A stretch of 64,000 nt of DNA, from assembly GCF_028767125.1 (NCBI RefSeq), contig NZ_JAKCWP010000002.1, positions 1-64,000 of the forward strand, read 5' to 3'. The notes below the pieces were generated by a model. The model was not told the origin of the DNA. It did not search any database and saw nothing but the letters and a program-made list of their open reading frames with translations. Each line of letters starts with the position of its first letter. Within the stretch, counting starts at the first letter, position 1. This DNA comes from Chelativorans sp. YIM 93263 (GTDB lineage: Bacteria > Pseudomonadota > Alphaproteobacteria > Rhizobiales > Rhizobiaceae). Made by a program: the position numbers and the translations under genes. Below, in pieces: positions 37,824 through 47,075 of this stretch.

Positions 37824-38294
37824 TCATGGCACGATATCCGCGACTTTCGCCCCTGCGGCAGCAAGGAGCGCTTTCGGCTCGGCGGCAAATACCGCATCGT
37901 GTGCGCCGGCCGCAGCCCAGACCTGATCAAAGCGGAGCAATGTCCTGTCTGCGTAGCGATGGACATCCTGAGGCTGTGCCAGAGGTGATACGCCGCCGAT
38001 CGCAAAACCGGTTTCTTCGCGGATGCGATGTGGATCGGCACGCGTGAGGTTTTCGCCGACCACCACGCGCGCTTTATCGAGATCGAGCTGTTTGCCACCG
38101 GAAACTAGGAAGAGATAAAGACGGTTCGAGGTTTCGCCGGCGAAGATAAGTGATTTGACGATCTGATCGACTGTGCATCCGCACTGGCGCGCGGCTTCAT
38201 CGGCCGTTCGCGTCGATTCACCCATGCGTTTGATTTCAATGGACAAGGCTGCTTCGGCCGCCGCAGCGGCCACGCGATCAACGCTCTTTGACAT
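37824..38294 (-). CDS. YbaK/EbsC-family aminoacyl-tRNA deacylase
   Basis: 156 residues from ATG 38294 with GGAGGG upstream (an earlier in-frame start at 38315 lies before it). Prolyl/cysteinyl-tRNA editing fold: QCGCTVDQIVKSLIFAG holds the conserved lysine, and AIGGVSPLAQP the GGVSP loop. It probably clears mischarged tRNA in trans. Close linkage to the MBL-tatD-metG genes on the same strand suggests a shared transcript. Confidence 0.87.
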   Translation of the reverse strand: MSKSVDRVAAAAAEAALSIEIKRMGESTRTADEAARQCGCTVDQIVKSLIFAGETSNRLYLFLVSGGKQLDLDKARVVVGENLTRADPHRIREETGFAIGGVSPLAQPQDVHRYADRTLLRFDQVWAAAGAHDAVFAAEPKALLAAAGAKVADIVP

Positions 38295-38311
38295 CTGAAT
38301 CCCTCCGAAAA

Positions 38312-39130
38312 TCAATCAGATGCGATTTTTTCTTCAATCGTCATTCCGTCGAATCCCGGAAGCACGTGCTCCGGAGTTTCGTTTCTTACCGTCTCGTAGT
38401 CCAGCGGTATGTGCATATGGGTCAGAATGGCGCGTTCCGGACCAAGACGTGAGATCCATTCCAATGCTTGCTCGAGCGAAAAATGGCTCGGATGCGGACG
38501 GTACTGAAGTGCATCTATAACAAGCGCCTTCAGGCCCGCTAGGCGCGGCACGGTTTCTTCCGGATAATCGCTCACGTCTGAGCAGTACGCGATCGAGCCG
38601 ACGCGAAAACCGAGCGACCGGATATGGCCATGGATTTGCGGAAGCGGTGTAAAGGTTAGCGGACCGCCTGCCCCGGTGATCGTAAAACTCTCCGAGTGGC
38701 TGATGATGTGCGGTCGCACGATCGGTGGGTAGCTGCTGCCTTCCGGAGTCTCGAAGCAATAACTGAAAGCCTCGCGAAGCCGCAGCATCGTCGGTTCGTC
38801 AGCATAAACGTCGATGAGGTGCCGCTGCACGAGAACATAGCCGCGGAGATCGTCGATCCCGTGAATGTGGTCGGCATGGGGATGTGTGTAAACGACACCG
38901 TCGAGACGGTCGACGCCCGCGCGGATCATCTGCTCTCGAAAATCCGGCCCGGTGTCGATTGCGACCCGTGTCACATGGCCGTCCGGCGTCAGCCTCTCGA
39001 CCAATGCCGCCGCGCGTAACCGCCGGTTGCGGGGATTGGTGGGATCACAGTTTCCCCAATCACCAATAATGCGTGGAACGCCAGGAGATGACCCGCAGCC
39101 AAGAATGGTCAGCCGAATTCGATCGCTCAA
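38312..39130 (-). CDS. MBL-fold metallohydrolase (PhnP/RNase Z-like)
   Basis: 272 residues. Metallo-beta-lactamase fold with THPHADHIHGIDD near residue 80 (HxHxDH), a GHIRSLGFRVG/CSDVSDY region and a final ALTHMH-type strand (ILTHMHIPLDY). Resembles the group encoded next to tatD and metG in alphaproteobacteria and annotated PhnP-like; it likely acts as a phosphodiesterase, substrate unknown. Two bases after the tatD-like stop. Confidence 0.85.
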   Translation of the reverse strand: MSDRIRLTILGCGSSPGVPRIIGDWGNCDPTNPRNRRLRAAALVERLTPDGHVTRVAIDTGPDFREQMIRAGVDRLDGVVYTHPHADHIHGIDDLRGYVLVQRHLIDVYADEPTMLRLREAFSYCFETPEGSSYPPIVRPHIISHSESFTITGAGGPLTFTPLPQIHGHIRSLGFRVGSIAYCSDVSDYPEETVPRLAGLKALVIDALQYRPHPSHFSLEQALEWISRLGPERAILTHMHIPLDYETVRNETPEHVLPGFDGMTIEEKIASD

Positions 39131-39132
39131 AC

Positions 39133-39927
39133 CTAACCACCCTCTTCAGCAATTCGCGACACCTTATTGAAAATACGAAAGAAATTATCCGTCGTGACGG
39201 CGGAAATTTCTTCCGGAGTAAGATCGATCGTTTCGGCCAGCACCTTCGCCGTATGCACCACATACGAAGGCTCGTTGCGCTTTCCGCGATACGGCGTCGG
39301 CGCCAGATAGGGGGCATCGGTCTCGACCAGCAGCCGGTCGTGCGGGACGGATTTGGCAATCTCGCGCAGGGCATCCGACTTCTTGAAGGTCAGAATGCCA
39401 GAAAAGGAGACATAGCCGCCGAGCTCTACCCCGGTGCGCGCGAGCGCGGGCCCGGAAGAGAAACAGTGGAGAATGAAGGGAAAAGCCCCCTCCTCCGCTT
39501 CTTCGCGGAGAATGGTCGCCACATCATCATCGGCGTCCCGAGCATGGATGACGAGTGGCAGGCCCGTGGTACGCGCCGCCGCGATATGCCGACGGAAACT
39601 TTGTGCCTGAAGATCTCGCGGCGATTTGTCGTAATGGTAGTCGAGTCCTGCTTCGCCGATGCCGACCACCTTTGGGTGGGCGGAAAGCTCGACGAGCTGA
39701 TCCACCGTCACTTCCGTTTCTTCCGCGGCATTGTGCGGGTGCGTGCCGACCGTGCAGAATACGTTGTCGTAACGCTCCGCAATCGCACGCAGCCCGTCAA
39801 AACGGGCGACACGCGTGGAGATGGTGACCATGAGGCCAACGCCAGCCTCGCTGGCACGCGCGACAATCTCATCCCGCTCCGTCTCGAAATCGGGAAAGTC
39901 GAGATGGCAATGGCTGTCGACCAGCAT
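39133..39927 (-). CDS. tatD: TatD-family metal-dependent deoxyribonuclease
   Basis: 264 residues. Metal motifs DSHCHLDF at the N-terminus, GEAGLDYHYDK near 92, VIHARDAD near 128, HCFSSGP near 153 and ETDAPYLAP near 203, all standard for TatD. Family members are 3'-5' exonucleases in DNA repair or fragmentation. The ATG overlaps the metG stop by one base, indicating an operon metG-tatD-MBL. Confidence 0.93.
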   Translation of the reverse strand: MLVDSHCHLDFPDFETERDEIVARASEAGVGLMVTISTRVARFDGLRAIAERYDNVFCTVGTHPHNAAEETEVTVDQLVELSAHPKVVGIGEAGLDYHYDKSPRDLQAQSFRRHIAAARTTGLPLVIHARDADDDVATILREEAEEGAFPFILHCFSSGPALARTGVELGGYVSFSGILTFKKSDALREIAKSVPHDRLLVETDAPYLAPTPYRGKRNEPSYVVHTAKVLAETIDLTPEEISAVTTDNFFRIFNKVSRIAEEGG

Positions 39928-41483
39928 CAGTCCCCCTGCCCTTCTTCCGGCTCGACGTAGCGCGGGAACACCGGCTTGGGAGCCGGCAGCGGCGTGCCGG
40001 GTGCGAGCGTCCCCGCTTCGCCGATTTCAGCAAAGCTACGCCGCTCGGCCGGGACGGAAAGCAGGTCGAGCAGCTTTCCCGCCGAATCCGGCATGAAGGG
40101 CAGGCAGAGCAAGCCAATACGCCGCAACACCTCGGCTGTGGTGAAAAGCACGCTCTCCATCCGCGCGGGATCGCTCTTGCGCAGGGCCCAGGGCTGCTCG
40201 CTGGCGAAGTAACGATTGGCTTCGCCAACCACCTCAAAAATGGCCTGAAGCGCACTGTGAAGTGCCTGTCGGCCCATAGCCTCGCGAGCGGTCGCCAACG
40301 CTGTCTCCGTCTGGGCGAGCAGCTTGCGATCCGTCTCGGCGAGTTCACCGCGCTCGGGCACCTTGCCATCGCAATTCTTGGCGATCATGGAGAGCGAACG
40401 CTGGGCCAGATTGCCGAGGTCGTTGGCAAGATCCGCATTCGTGCGATTGACGATGGCATCGTGGCTGTAGCTTCCGTCCTGCCCGAAAGGAACCTCGCGC
40501 AGCAGGAAATAGCGGACCTGATCGAGCCCATAATGGTCGGCCAGGGCGAACGGGTCGATCACGTTACCGACCGACTTTGACATCTTCTCGCCGCGGTTGA
40601 ACAGAAAGCCGTGGCCGAAAATGCGTTTTGGCAGTGGCAAGCCGACCGACATCAGGAATGCAGGCCAGTAAATCGCATGAAAGCGCGTGATGTCCTTGCC
40701 GATTATGTGTGCATCGGCTGGCCAGTACCGCCATCTCGCGGCCTTCTGGTCAGGATAACCAACTGCGGTGATGTAGTTTGTGAGGGCATCCACCCAGACA
40801 TACATCACGTGCTTCTCGTCGCCGGGCACGGGGACGCCCCAACTGAAGGTCGTACGCGAAATGGACAGGTCGCGCAGGCCGGAACGGACGAAGCTGACGA
40901 TCTCGTTACGCCGCTCCGCGGGGCCGATGAAATCGGGATTGTCCTCGTAAAGCTTCAGAAGCTTGTCCTGATACGCCGACAGGCGGAAGAAGTAGCTTTC
41001 CTCCTCGACCCACTCCACAGGCGTGCCCTGCGGGCCGTAGCGTACGCTATCCTCGCCGACATGCGTCTCCTCTTCGCCGTAATAAGCTTCATCTCTTACC
41101 GAATACCAGCCGGAATAGGTATCGAGATATATGTCGCCCCTTGCGGCCATCGCCTTCCAGATCGCTTGGGATGCCGCATAGTGGCGCTCCTCCGTCGTGC
41201 GGATGAAATCGTCGTTCGAGGCGTTCAGCGCCTCCGCCATCTCCATGAACTTCTGCGTGTTCCGATCGGCAAAGACACGAGGGTCCATACCTTCCTTCCG
41301 CGCCGTCTGGAGCATCTTGATTCCGTGCTCGTCCGTTCCGGTCAGGAACATGACGTCCTTTCCGTCACAGCGCTGGAAGCGCGCAAGCGCGTCGGTTGCG
41401 ATCAGCTCATAGGCGTGGCCGATATGCGGGTTGCCGTTCGGATAGGAAATCGCGGTTGTTATGTAGAAGGTGTTGCTTGTCAT
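39927..41483 (-). CDS. metG: Methionyl-tRNA synthetase
   Basis: 518 residues. Class I synthetase with HIGH-type [13 protein letters not shown] at 14-26 and KMSKSVGN near 298. Lacks the C-terminal tRNA-binding (EMAP-like) extension and the zinc-knob spacing of E. coli MetG, consistent with the single-domain MetG1 form of alphaproteobacteria. Followed by tatD and preceded by holB-tmk. Confidence 0.96.
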   Translation of the reverse strand: MTSNTFYITTAISYPNGNPHIGHAYELIATDALARFQRCDGKDVMFLTGTDEHGIKMLQTARKEGMDPRVFADRNTQKFMEMAEALNASNDDFIRTTEERHYAASQAIWKAMAARGDIYLDTYSGWYSVRDEAYYGEEETHVGEDSVRYGPQGTPVEWVEEESYFFRLSAYQDKLLKLYEDNPDFIGPAERRNEIVSFVRSGLRDLSISRTTFSWGVPVPGDEKHVMYVWVDALTNYITAVGYPDQKAARWRYWPADAHIIGKDITRFHAIYWPAFLMSVGLPLPKRIFGHGFLFNRGEKMSKSVGNVIDPFALADHYGLDQVRYFLLREVPFGQDGSYSHDAIVNRTNADLANDLGNLAQRSLSMIAKNCDGKVPERGELAETDRKLLAQTETALATAREAMGRQALHSALQAIFEVVGEANRYFASEQPWALRKSDPARMESVLFTTAEVLRRIGLLCLPFMPDSAGKLLDLLSVPAERRSFAEIGEAGTLAPGTPLPAPKPVFPRYVEPEEGQGD

Positions 41484-41553
41484 GTGTGAAAGTGCCTGGA
41501 TTTGCTATGGCCCGCGCTCAGATAGCGCATCGCGGCGCCGAATGCCATGCTTG

Positions 41554-42606
41554 CTAACGCTCGTGCAAGGCGTTGTGAAGCCGCGCCATGAGGCCGACGA
41601 CATGCTGTTTGCGGTCGAGGTTATAGATTTCGGCCTGCGCGATCGTTTCGCGCAGGCCCTCCCATAGCTCGGACAAATGCGCGGCACGCCCCATCGCGCC
41701 TTCCTGTGCAGCGCCAACTGCAGCACCCGAAAGCCGGTCGAGAACGCTGTTGTTGAAGAGATCGAACTGCACCTGTCGGTCGCGTGCGGCGACCGCCTCG
41801 CCCAGGCGATGACATTCGAAAACATCCAGCACTCGGCGGGATGTGATTTCATCCATCGCCTTCGCTATTTCCAATCCGCCGAACTGCGTCATCAGAATGG
41901 CGCTGCGTGCGCTGCCGCCGGCCCGCTCCATGAGCAACGCGCGTTTCTCATCGCTGGTGGGGAGTTCCACCCCGAGCTGAACGAGCAATTCTTTCAGAAG
42001 CGCGGCGGAAAGCGGCTGGAATTTGAAAACCTGACAGCGTGATCGGATGGTCGGGAGCAACCGGCCCAAAGAGTGCGCTATGAGAATGAAGGTGGTGTTC
42101 GCCGGCGGCTCTTCGAGGTTCTTCAGCAACGCGTTGGCGGCATTGATGTTCATGTCGTCGACCGGATCGACGATCACGAAACGAGGCCCACCATCAGGGG
42201 GCGTCATCGATAGAAAGCGACTGACGCGGCGGACCTCATCGACGGTAATGACAGTTTTGAACTTCTTGTCCCGATCCGATTGTGGACGTGTCAAATGCAG
42301 CAATCCCGGATGCGCGTCCTGTGCGACAAGGCGGAACGTACGGCTCGAAGGGTCTGCTTCACCAAGTGCTTCAGATGCGGCCCCGTCCGGGTGGTCGAAC
42401 AAGTGCCGGGCCAGGTGAAAGCCGAGTGTCGCCTTGCCGATCCCGCGTGCACCGGCAAAGAGCAGCGCGTGATGCATCTTTCCGGATCGAAAGGCGCCGG
42501 CAAGCATGGCACGCACCTCTTCGTGCCCGACCAGCATCGGATTTTCCGAGGGTTCGGGGATATCCGGCAGCGAATCGTGCCTTTCCGGGGCAGAGCGCTC
42601 AAACAT
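41554..42606 (-). CDS. holB: DNA polymerase III subunit delta prime
   Basis: 350 residues from ATG 42606 (MFERSAPER), overlapping the tmk stop by eight bases. Clamp-loader AAA+ domain: [18 protein letters not shown] and the SRC motif TIRSRCQ, which gives the trans-acting arginine finger. Works with tau/gamma and delta to load the beta clamp. tmk-holB coupling is standard. Confidence 0.93.
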   Translation of the reverse strand: MFERSAPERHDSLPDIPEPSENPMLVGHEEVRAMLAGAFRSGKMHHALLFAGARGIGKATLGFHLARHLFDHPDGAASEALGEADPSSRTFRLVAQDAHPGLLHLTRPQSDRDKKFKTVITVDEVRRVSRFLSMTPPDGGPRFVIVDPVDDMNINAANALLKNLEEPPANTTFILIAHSLGRLLPTIRSRCQVFKFQPLSAALLKELLVQLGVELPTSDEKRALLMERAGGSARSAILMTQFGGLEIAKAMDEITSRRVLDVFECHRLGEAVAARDRQVQFDLFNNSVLDRLSGAAVGAAQEGAMGRAAHLSELWEGLRETIAQAEIYNLDRKQHVVGLMARLHNALHER

Positions 42607-43273
42607 TCTGCTCACTGCCTTCACTTTCAGCGTTCCGCCTTTCCGGTAGAATCTTTTCCACTTTCAGTCGAATCGCGTCGGCAACCTCCTCCGAGGCGGG
42701 GGAACCATCGATCACGACAAATCGCTGCGGCTCGTTCCCGGCGATATCGAGAAAGGCCCTGCGGCGCCGACGGTGATTCTGCAACGCCTCCCTCTCAAAG
42801 CGGTCGATATCCCCTGCCCCCCGCCTTTCCGATGCTCGGCGCAAGCCCTCTTGCGGATCGACATCGAGCAAGACTGTCAGGTCGGGCATCATGCTATTGA
42901 CCGTAACGCGCTCCAGCGTCGCCATGAACTCCGGGTCCAACTCGCCAGTAACACCCTGGTAGACACGTGAAGAATCCACGAAACGGTCACAGAGAACAAC
43001 GGCGCCGCGCTCGATCGCGGGGCGAATAAGCTGTTCGACGTGATCGGAGCGAGCTGCCGCGAACAACAGGGCCTCCATATTTGTGCCGAAGGGTTGTGCG
43101 GCGCCCGAAAGCAGCACATGACGTATCGCCTCCGCCCCGGGAGAGCCCCCCGGTTCGCGCGTCACCACCACTTCGTGGCCCCTGTCACGTAAATGGTCTG
43201 CCAGGAGGCGAATCTGGGTAGATTTCCCTGCGCCCTCGCCTCCTTCGAACGTTATGAACACTCCGCGCGGCAC
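42599..43273 (-). CDS. tmk: Thymidylate kinase
   Basis: 224 residues. P-loop [12 protein letters not shown] at 8-19, DR(F) motif [13 protein letters not shown] near 93, lid [17 protein letters not shown]. Phosphorylates dTMP to dTDP. Overlap with holB suggests coupled translation; dacA lies 145 bp upstream on the same strand. Confidence 0.96.
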   Translation of the reverse strand: MPRGVFITFEGGEGAGKSTQIRLLADHLRDRGHEVVVTREPGGSPGAEAIRHVLLSGAAQPFGTNMEALLFAAARSDHVEQLIRPAIERGAVVLCDRFVDSSRVYQGVTGELDPEFMATLERVTVNSMMPDLTVLLDVDPQEGLRRASERRGAGDIDRFEREALQNHRRRRRAFLDIAGNEPQRFVVIDGSPASEEVADAIRLKVEKILPERRNAESEGSEQNV

Positions 43274-43418
43274 TCACCCGCCCTATTTTCATTTCAGATC
43301 AACTCTCCACCCTTCATAGTCCCAGCGGACTGAAGTTTCCAACAATTGGTTGGTATTCCGATGCGTTGTTGAAACTCGGACGCCCAGCGCTGCCGCGATG
43401 CGCGGAAAATGAAGCCTG

Positions 43419-44576
43419 TCAGCGAATCCATCCGATCAGGAGTTCGCCAGCCGCGTCGAGGGCGCGCTGGTGAAGTGTGCCCTTTTCTACTGATTCTGCG
43501 GCATAGAGCACCGTTTCCTGGCTCACCTGATCGCCAAATCGTATTTGAAGCTTGCCGATTTCCACACCCTCTTCGATCGGCGCGGTGAGCGGTCCTTGAT
43601 AAACAATCCGGCCGGAGAGCTTTGCCGATTCGTCGACGGGGACGAAGACCGACAAGGGCCGGGTTGTCCGCAGGCCTATGGTGCGCTTGTTGCCGCCGAA
43701 GACCCGCGCTTCGCCCACGATTTCCTCGGACTCGAGCACGTTCTTCCGCTCGAATCCGCGCATGCCCCAATCCAGAAGTTTTCGCGTTTCTTCGATTCGT
43801 TCGCTCCCGCTCGACAAACCACTCAATGTCGCAAAAAGACGTCTTCCGTCACGTTCTGCGGAGGCGACTATTGCATAGCCTGATGCCTCTGTATGCCCAG
43901 TCTTGAGCCCATCGGCACCGATGTCCACCGCCAGCAACGGATTGCGGTTGCGCTGAAAAATACCGTTCCACTCGAAGCCCGGTTCGGCGAAGTAGTGGTA
44001 ATACTCCGGATATTCGCGCCAGAGATGCAGTGCCAGCATGGTCATCTCGCGGGCGGTGACATGCTGCCCCTCGGCCGGCAATCCGGTTGAATTCACGAAT
44101 GTGGAAGTTTCCATCCCAAGCTGGCGGGCACGATCCGTCATTCTCTGCGCAAACCGCTCCTCGGAACCGGCTAGGCCCTCTGCAATGGCGATAGCGCCGT
44201 CATTGGCGGATTGGACAATCACGCCCTGCAGCAGCGCTTCAAGGGGTACCGAAGAACTCACTTCGGCAAACATCGTGGATGTACCCGACACTGCGCCGCC
44301 CGTGCGCCAAGCGTACTCGCTTACGAAAAACATTTCGTGCGGTGAAAGCCTGCCCTCCTTCAGCGCCTGGAACACAAGCTCGATTGTCATCAGCTTGGCG
44401 AGCGAGGCCGGCGGAAAGGGCTCGTCTGCACTCTTCGAAAACAGGACCGTGCCTGTCTCCGCCTCAATCAGAAAGGCATAAGGAGCCTTGGTCTCAAATG
44501 GCTGTGACTGCGCATGCCCCCACACCACGGACGCAAGAAAGAGGATTAGAATTGTCCTGGCAACCCGCAGGAGCAT
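43419..44576 (-). CDS. dacA: D-alanyl-D-alanine carboxypeptidase (PBP5/6-like)
   Basis: 385 residues with a signal peptide ending near AQSQ. Penicillin-binding motifs in order: SLAKLMT (SxxK) near 58, QSANDGA (SxN) near 122 and LKTGHTEASG (KTG) near 224, plus a C-terminal PBP5 domain (GRIVYQGPLTAPIEEG). It trims D-Ala from peptidoglycan stem peptides in the periplasm. Head of the dacA-tmk-holB-metG-tatD run. Confidence 0.93.
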   Translation of the reverse strand: MLLRVARTILILFLASVVWGHAQSQPFETKAPYAFLIEAETGTVLFSKSADEPFPPASLAKLMTIELVFQALKEGRLSPHEMFFVSEYAWRTGGAVSGTSTMFAEVSSSVPLEALLQGVIVQSANDGAIAIAEGLAGSEERFAQRMTDRARQLGMETSTFVNSTGLPAEGQHVTAREMTMLALHLWREYPEYYHYFAEPGFEWNGIFQRNRNPLLAVDIGADGLKTGHTEASGYAIVASAERDGRRLFATLSGLSSGSERIEETRKLLDWGMRGFERKNVLESEEIVGEARVFGGNKRTIGLRTTRPLSVFVPVDESAKLSGRIVYQGPLTAPIEEGVEIGKLQIRFGDQVSQETVLYAAESVEKGTLHQRALDAAGELLIGWIR

Positions 44577-44683
44577 GACTGCAGCCCATTCCGCGACATA
44601 ATGCTGATCTCAACATAGGCCGCCAGAGCCGCTGATCAACGGCCGAATAGCGGTGGAACCCTCAGCGTCAACTCGGGATTCCG

Positions 44684-45901
44684 CTAATCCCGAACGATAA
44701 ACGCATCACCCGCCCCGGCCGACCATGCCGCCCGCAATGCCCCGTCAAGATTTGCCCGATGTTCCGGCACGAGCGAAAGAACGTAGAAATCCTCGTGCCC
44801 CACGGACGCTTTCTCGACAGTAACGCTCCCGACATTCGTAAGTGCGCTGCGGATATCCTGAACTTGGTCGCGCTCAGACCAGGCGCCCAGGTTGATATAG
44901 GACGCGTTGTTTGCCTGCGCGGGTCGGTTATCACCGCGTTGGGAGGTTGCAGGCGCCGACGCACCCGTCTGTCCGGGTTGTACCAGAGCATCAAACATCT
45001 GCAACGTGGACGTCCTTTGCCGCTCCGTGTAGGACATTAGAGCTAGCTCCCTCGAGCCCGAAGAAGCAGGAGCGACAAGGGGGCGGTCAGGGACTACTGG
45101 ACCGGTTTGAGGTAATGCCACAGCGGAATTGCCCGACGATGATAGCGCGGCAAATGCCGTTGCCGCTGCCGCCTGGGGCGCCGAGGTCTCTTCGCTATTC
45201 ATGGCGACCATAACGCCGTCGGGAAGATCTGCCGGCACATTGTCTGTACCTCCCGGCTGATAGGATGCCATCAGATAGTGGTCGTCCTGCCCATGGAGCG
45301 GCGCCGGTCCAACATACTCGACCTGAACTTTAGCCACCCCGGAATTCTTGTAATCGAGCATTTCCGCCGCGCGCTTTGAAAGATCGATGATGCGGCCCTC
45401 GGCAAATGGGCCGCGGTCATTGATCCGCACGATAACAGAACTGTCGTTCTTCAGATTCGTCACCCGTGCGTAACTCGGTAGCGGCAAAGTAGGATGCGCT
45501 GCAGTCAAATGGTTCATGTCGTAGACTTCGCCGTTTGCGGTGAGGCGGCCATGGAAGGCGTTGCCATACCACGACGCTGCACCAACAGCCTGATAGTCCG
45601 GATCTTGCTGCGGCTGGTACCAGCGACCCTTGACCTGATAAGCGCTGCCTAGCTTATAGCTACCACCACCACGCCGAAGACCCGATTTGGCTTCAGTCAC
45701 ACGCGGGCTGGCCTCGACCCCGTACTCGGATGCAGCAAAATATTCCGTCGTCTGCCCTTCATCGAGCGAGGCTTTTTCGGTCGGCACGGCGCAAGCCGTC
45801 AGAACCATCGAGATAACCGCGACACCGGCGATGACTGGATACGCGGACTGCCCTCTTCCCTCGAATTTCGTTCTATCGCACGCACCGGCTTTCAAACTCA
45901 C
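44684..45901 (-). CDS. rlpA: RlpA-like septal lytic transglycosylase/lipoprotein with SPOR domain
   Basis: 405 residues. N-terminal hydrophobic segment ends in a lipobox-like LTAC (near residue 36), followed by a double-psi beta-barrel (GAASWYGNAFHGRLTANGE, ITRVTNL..VRINDRGPF region) typical of RlpA, a low-complexity linker, then a C-terminal SPOR domain (INLGAWSERDQVQDIR...) that binds denuded septal glycan. The stop is embedded in a short inverted repeat (44674-44692), a weak terminator. Divergent from the small lipoprotein gene. Confidence 0.9.
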   Translation of the reverse strand: MSLKAGACDRTKFEGRGQSAYPVIAGVAVISMVLTACAVPTEKASLDEGQTTEYFAASEYGVEASPRVTEAKSGLRRGGGSYKLGSAYQVKGRWYQPQQDPDYQAVGAASWYGNAFHGRLTANGEVYDMNHLTAAHPTLPLPSYARVTNLKNDSSVIVRINDRGPFAEGRIIDLSKRAAEMLDYKNSGVAKVQVEYVGPAPLHGQDDHYLMASYQPGGTDNVPADLPDGVMVAMNSEETSAPQAAAATAFAALSSSGNSAVALPQTGPVVPDRPLVAPASSGSRELALMSYTERQRTSTLQMFDALVQPGQTGASAPATSQRGDNRPAQANNASYINLGAWSERDQVQDIRSALTNVGSVTVEKASVGHEDFYVLSLVPEHRANLDGALRAAWSAGAGDAFIVRD

Positions 45902-46142
45902 GATGTCTGCCCCATTTATCTCGTCTATTGGCCGATGCCCTCTGGCAAGCCGGCCCCTCCGATGGCTCTGAAATCGTTACCGTTAGATGAATCGCCACAA
46001 TGGAATATGCCGAATGTGTAACGTGTTAAGAAGCTTGCCGCAATGCTTACGCCTATGGAATGCTTTCTGCAGCCGCTCGGGCATTCCGAAGAATCGGGCT
46101 TTCGTGTAGCTTGGTGGTGGATGGACCTCCGGGAGATTGATA

Positions 46143-46409
46143 ATGCGCTGGTGGATTTGCACTTGTCTTGCAGGCATATCGTTGCTGGTGGCGGGCTGCG
46201 CGACACTGAGCCCTGAAGAACGTCGTGCACTCGATGAGCGCCAATGTCGCTCTTACGGGTTTCAGTCGGGCACGGCCCCCTTTGCCGAATGCCTGCAGCG
46301 GATTGATCTTGATCGTCGCGCCGAACAGCGCGCTCGCATGCTCAGCATGGACCGGTGGGATGATCCCGTGGTGATCTATCGCCCCGTTATTGTGGAACGG
46401 GATGATTAG
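46143..46409 (+). CDS. Small lipoprotein
   Basis: 88 residues from ATG 46143 with GGGAGA upstream. Signal peptide WWICTCLAGISLLVAGCA ends in lipobox VAGC, so it is probably lipid-anchored. The mature part has two further cysteines (RQCRSYG and AECLQR) and the LSPEERRALDERQC opening seen in short alphaproteobacterial lipoproteins of unknown function. It is 126 bp upstream of the tRNA-Ser gene. Confidence 0.7.
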   Translation: MRWWICTCLAGISLLVAGCATLSPEERRALDERQCRSYGFQSGTAPFAECLQRIDLDRRAEQRARMLSMDRWDDPVVIYRPVIVERDD

Positions 46410-46535
46410 GTCGGCGCACCGATCCCGCGTTGACGAGGCGGGCAAACGAGCTGTAAAGCAATGTCCGCGACGTGGACTGATGGCGAAGCGAAAGCCATTA
46501 ATCTGGTCGCGCTTCTTCCCGAGTATTCGGGGCCC

Positions 46536-46625
46536 GGAGGGATGGCCGAGTGGTTTAAGGCACCGGTCTTGAAAACCGGCGTGGGTGCAAGCCCACCGTG
46601 GGTTCGAATCCCACTCCCTCCGCCA
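46536..46625 (+). tRNA. tRNA-Ser(TGA)
   Basis: Acceptor stem GGAGGGA pairs with TCCCTCC, D-arm GGCCGAGTGGTTTAAGGC, anticodon stem-loop CGGTCTTGAAAACCGG with anticodon TGA, a long variable arm (GCGTGGGTGCAAGCCCACCGT) as in class II tRNAs, T-loop GGTTCGAATC, discriminator G and encoded CCA. It reads UCA serine codons. The 3' end is a classic integration site, and accessory genes begin downstream. Confidence 0.97.
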
Positions 46626-46654
46626 TTATCTTGTAGCGAACCCGAGATGAGGCT

Positions 46655-46679
46655 CCCGTTGGGGGGCTTTTTCTTTTTG
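46655..46679 (+). terminator. Intrinsic terminator after tRNA-Ser
   Basis: GCTCCC and GGGGGC form a stem with a GTTG loop (one G-T pair) followed directly by TTTTTCTTTTT, 30 bp after the tRNA CCA. It is a plain rho-independent terminator for the tRNA transcript. Confidence 0.6.
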
Positions 46680-47034
46680 TTTCAAAGGCGTTTAGCCGAG
46701 GCGCCCGAACCTCGGAGACTGACGCCGGGTCCAATTTCCGTCTCTGAACGACCCTCCGTCTCTAACCGAGCGAATCTAGTCCGGCCCGGTTCGGCTTCGC
46801 GAAGGCCAACGTTTTCAGCCAGTTCCTTCCATCGTCGACGCACCTTCTGCTGCCGTACTCCCGGCTGGCGTCGCCAGCCAGAGAACGCGCGGTAGGCGTT
46901 TCATGGCGAGTATGGGAGCAGTCGCCCGCACTGGGCCGTATTCTAGATCGTGCTTTGGCTGCCGTCAGCGATCAGGAGGGGCTGGCCGCGAGCGGGCGCT
47001 CGGCACAGGACTCTTCGTAGCGAACTGGTTTGAG
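46680..47034. other. Intergenic stretch between tRNA-Ser and the GTPase-like gene
   Basis: About 355 bp without a recognisable gene. Short ORFs are arginine/proline-rich. No integrase or obvious second copy of the tRNA 3' end was seen here. It may be the left junction of the island. Confidence 0.4.
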
Positions 47035-47054
47035 GGGAGGCAGTAGCCTCCCCC
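47035..47054 (-). terminator. Hairpin downstream of the GTPase-like gene
   Basis: GGGGAGGC (47035-47042), loop AGTA, GCCTCCCC (47047-47054): perfect 8-bp stem, 22 bp beyond the stop of the minus-strand gene at 47076. No T-run, so termination strength is uncertain. Confidence 0.45.
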
Positions 47055-47075
47055 AAGGCATCACAAGTTCAGGCG

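Noticed and set aside
44674-44692. Strong terminator for rlpA
   Set aside because: The inverted repeat CGGGATT/AATCCCG overlaps the stop codon and has no T-run, so it was only mentioned under the gene.
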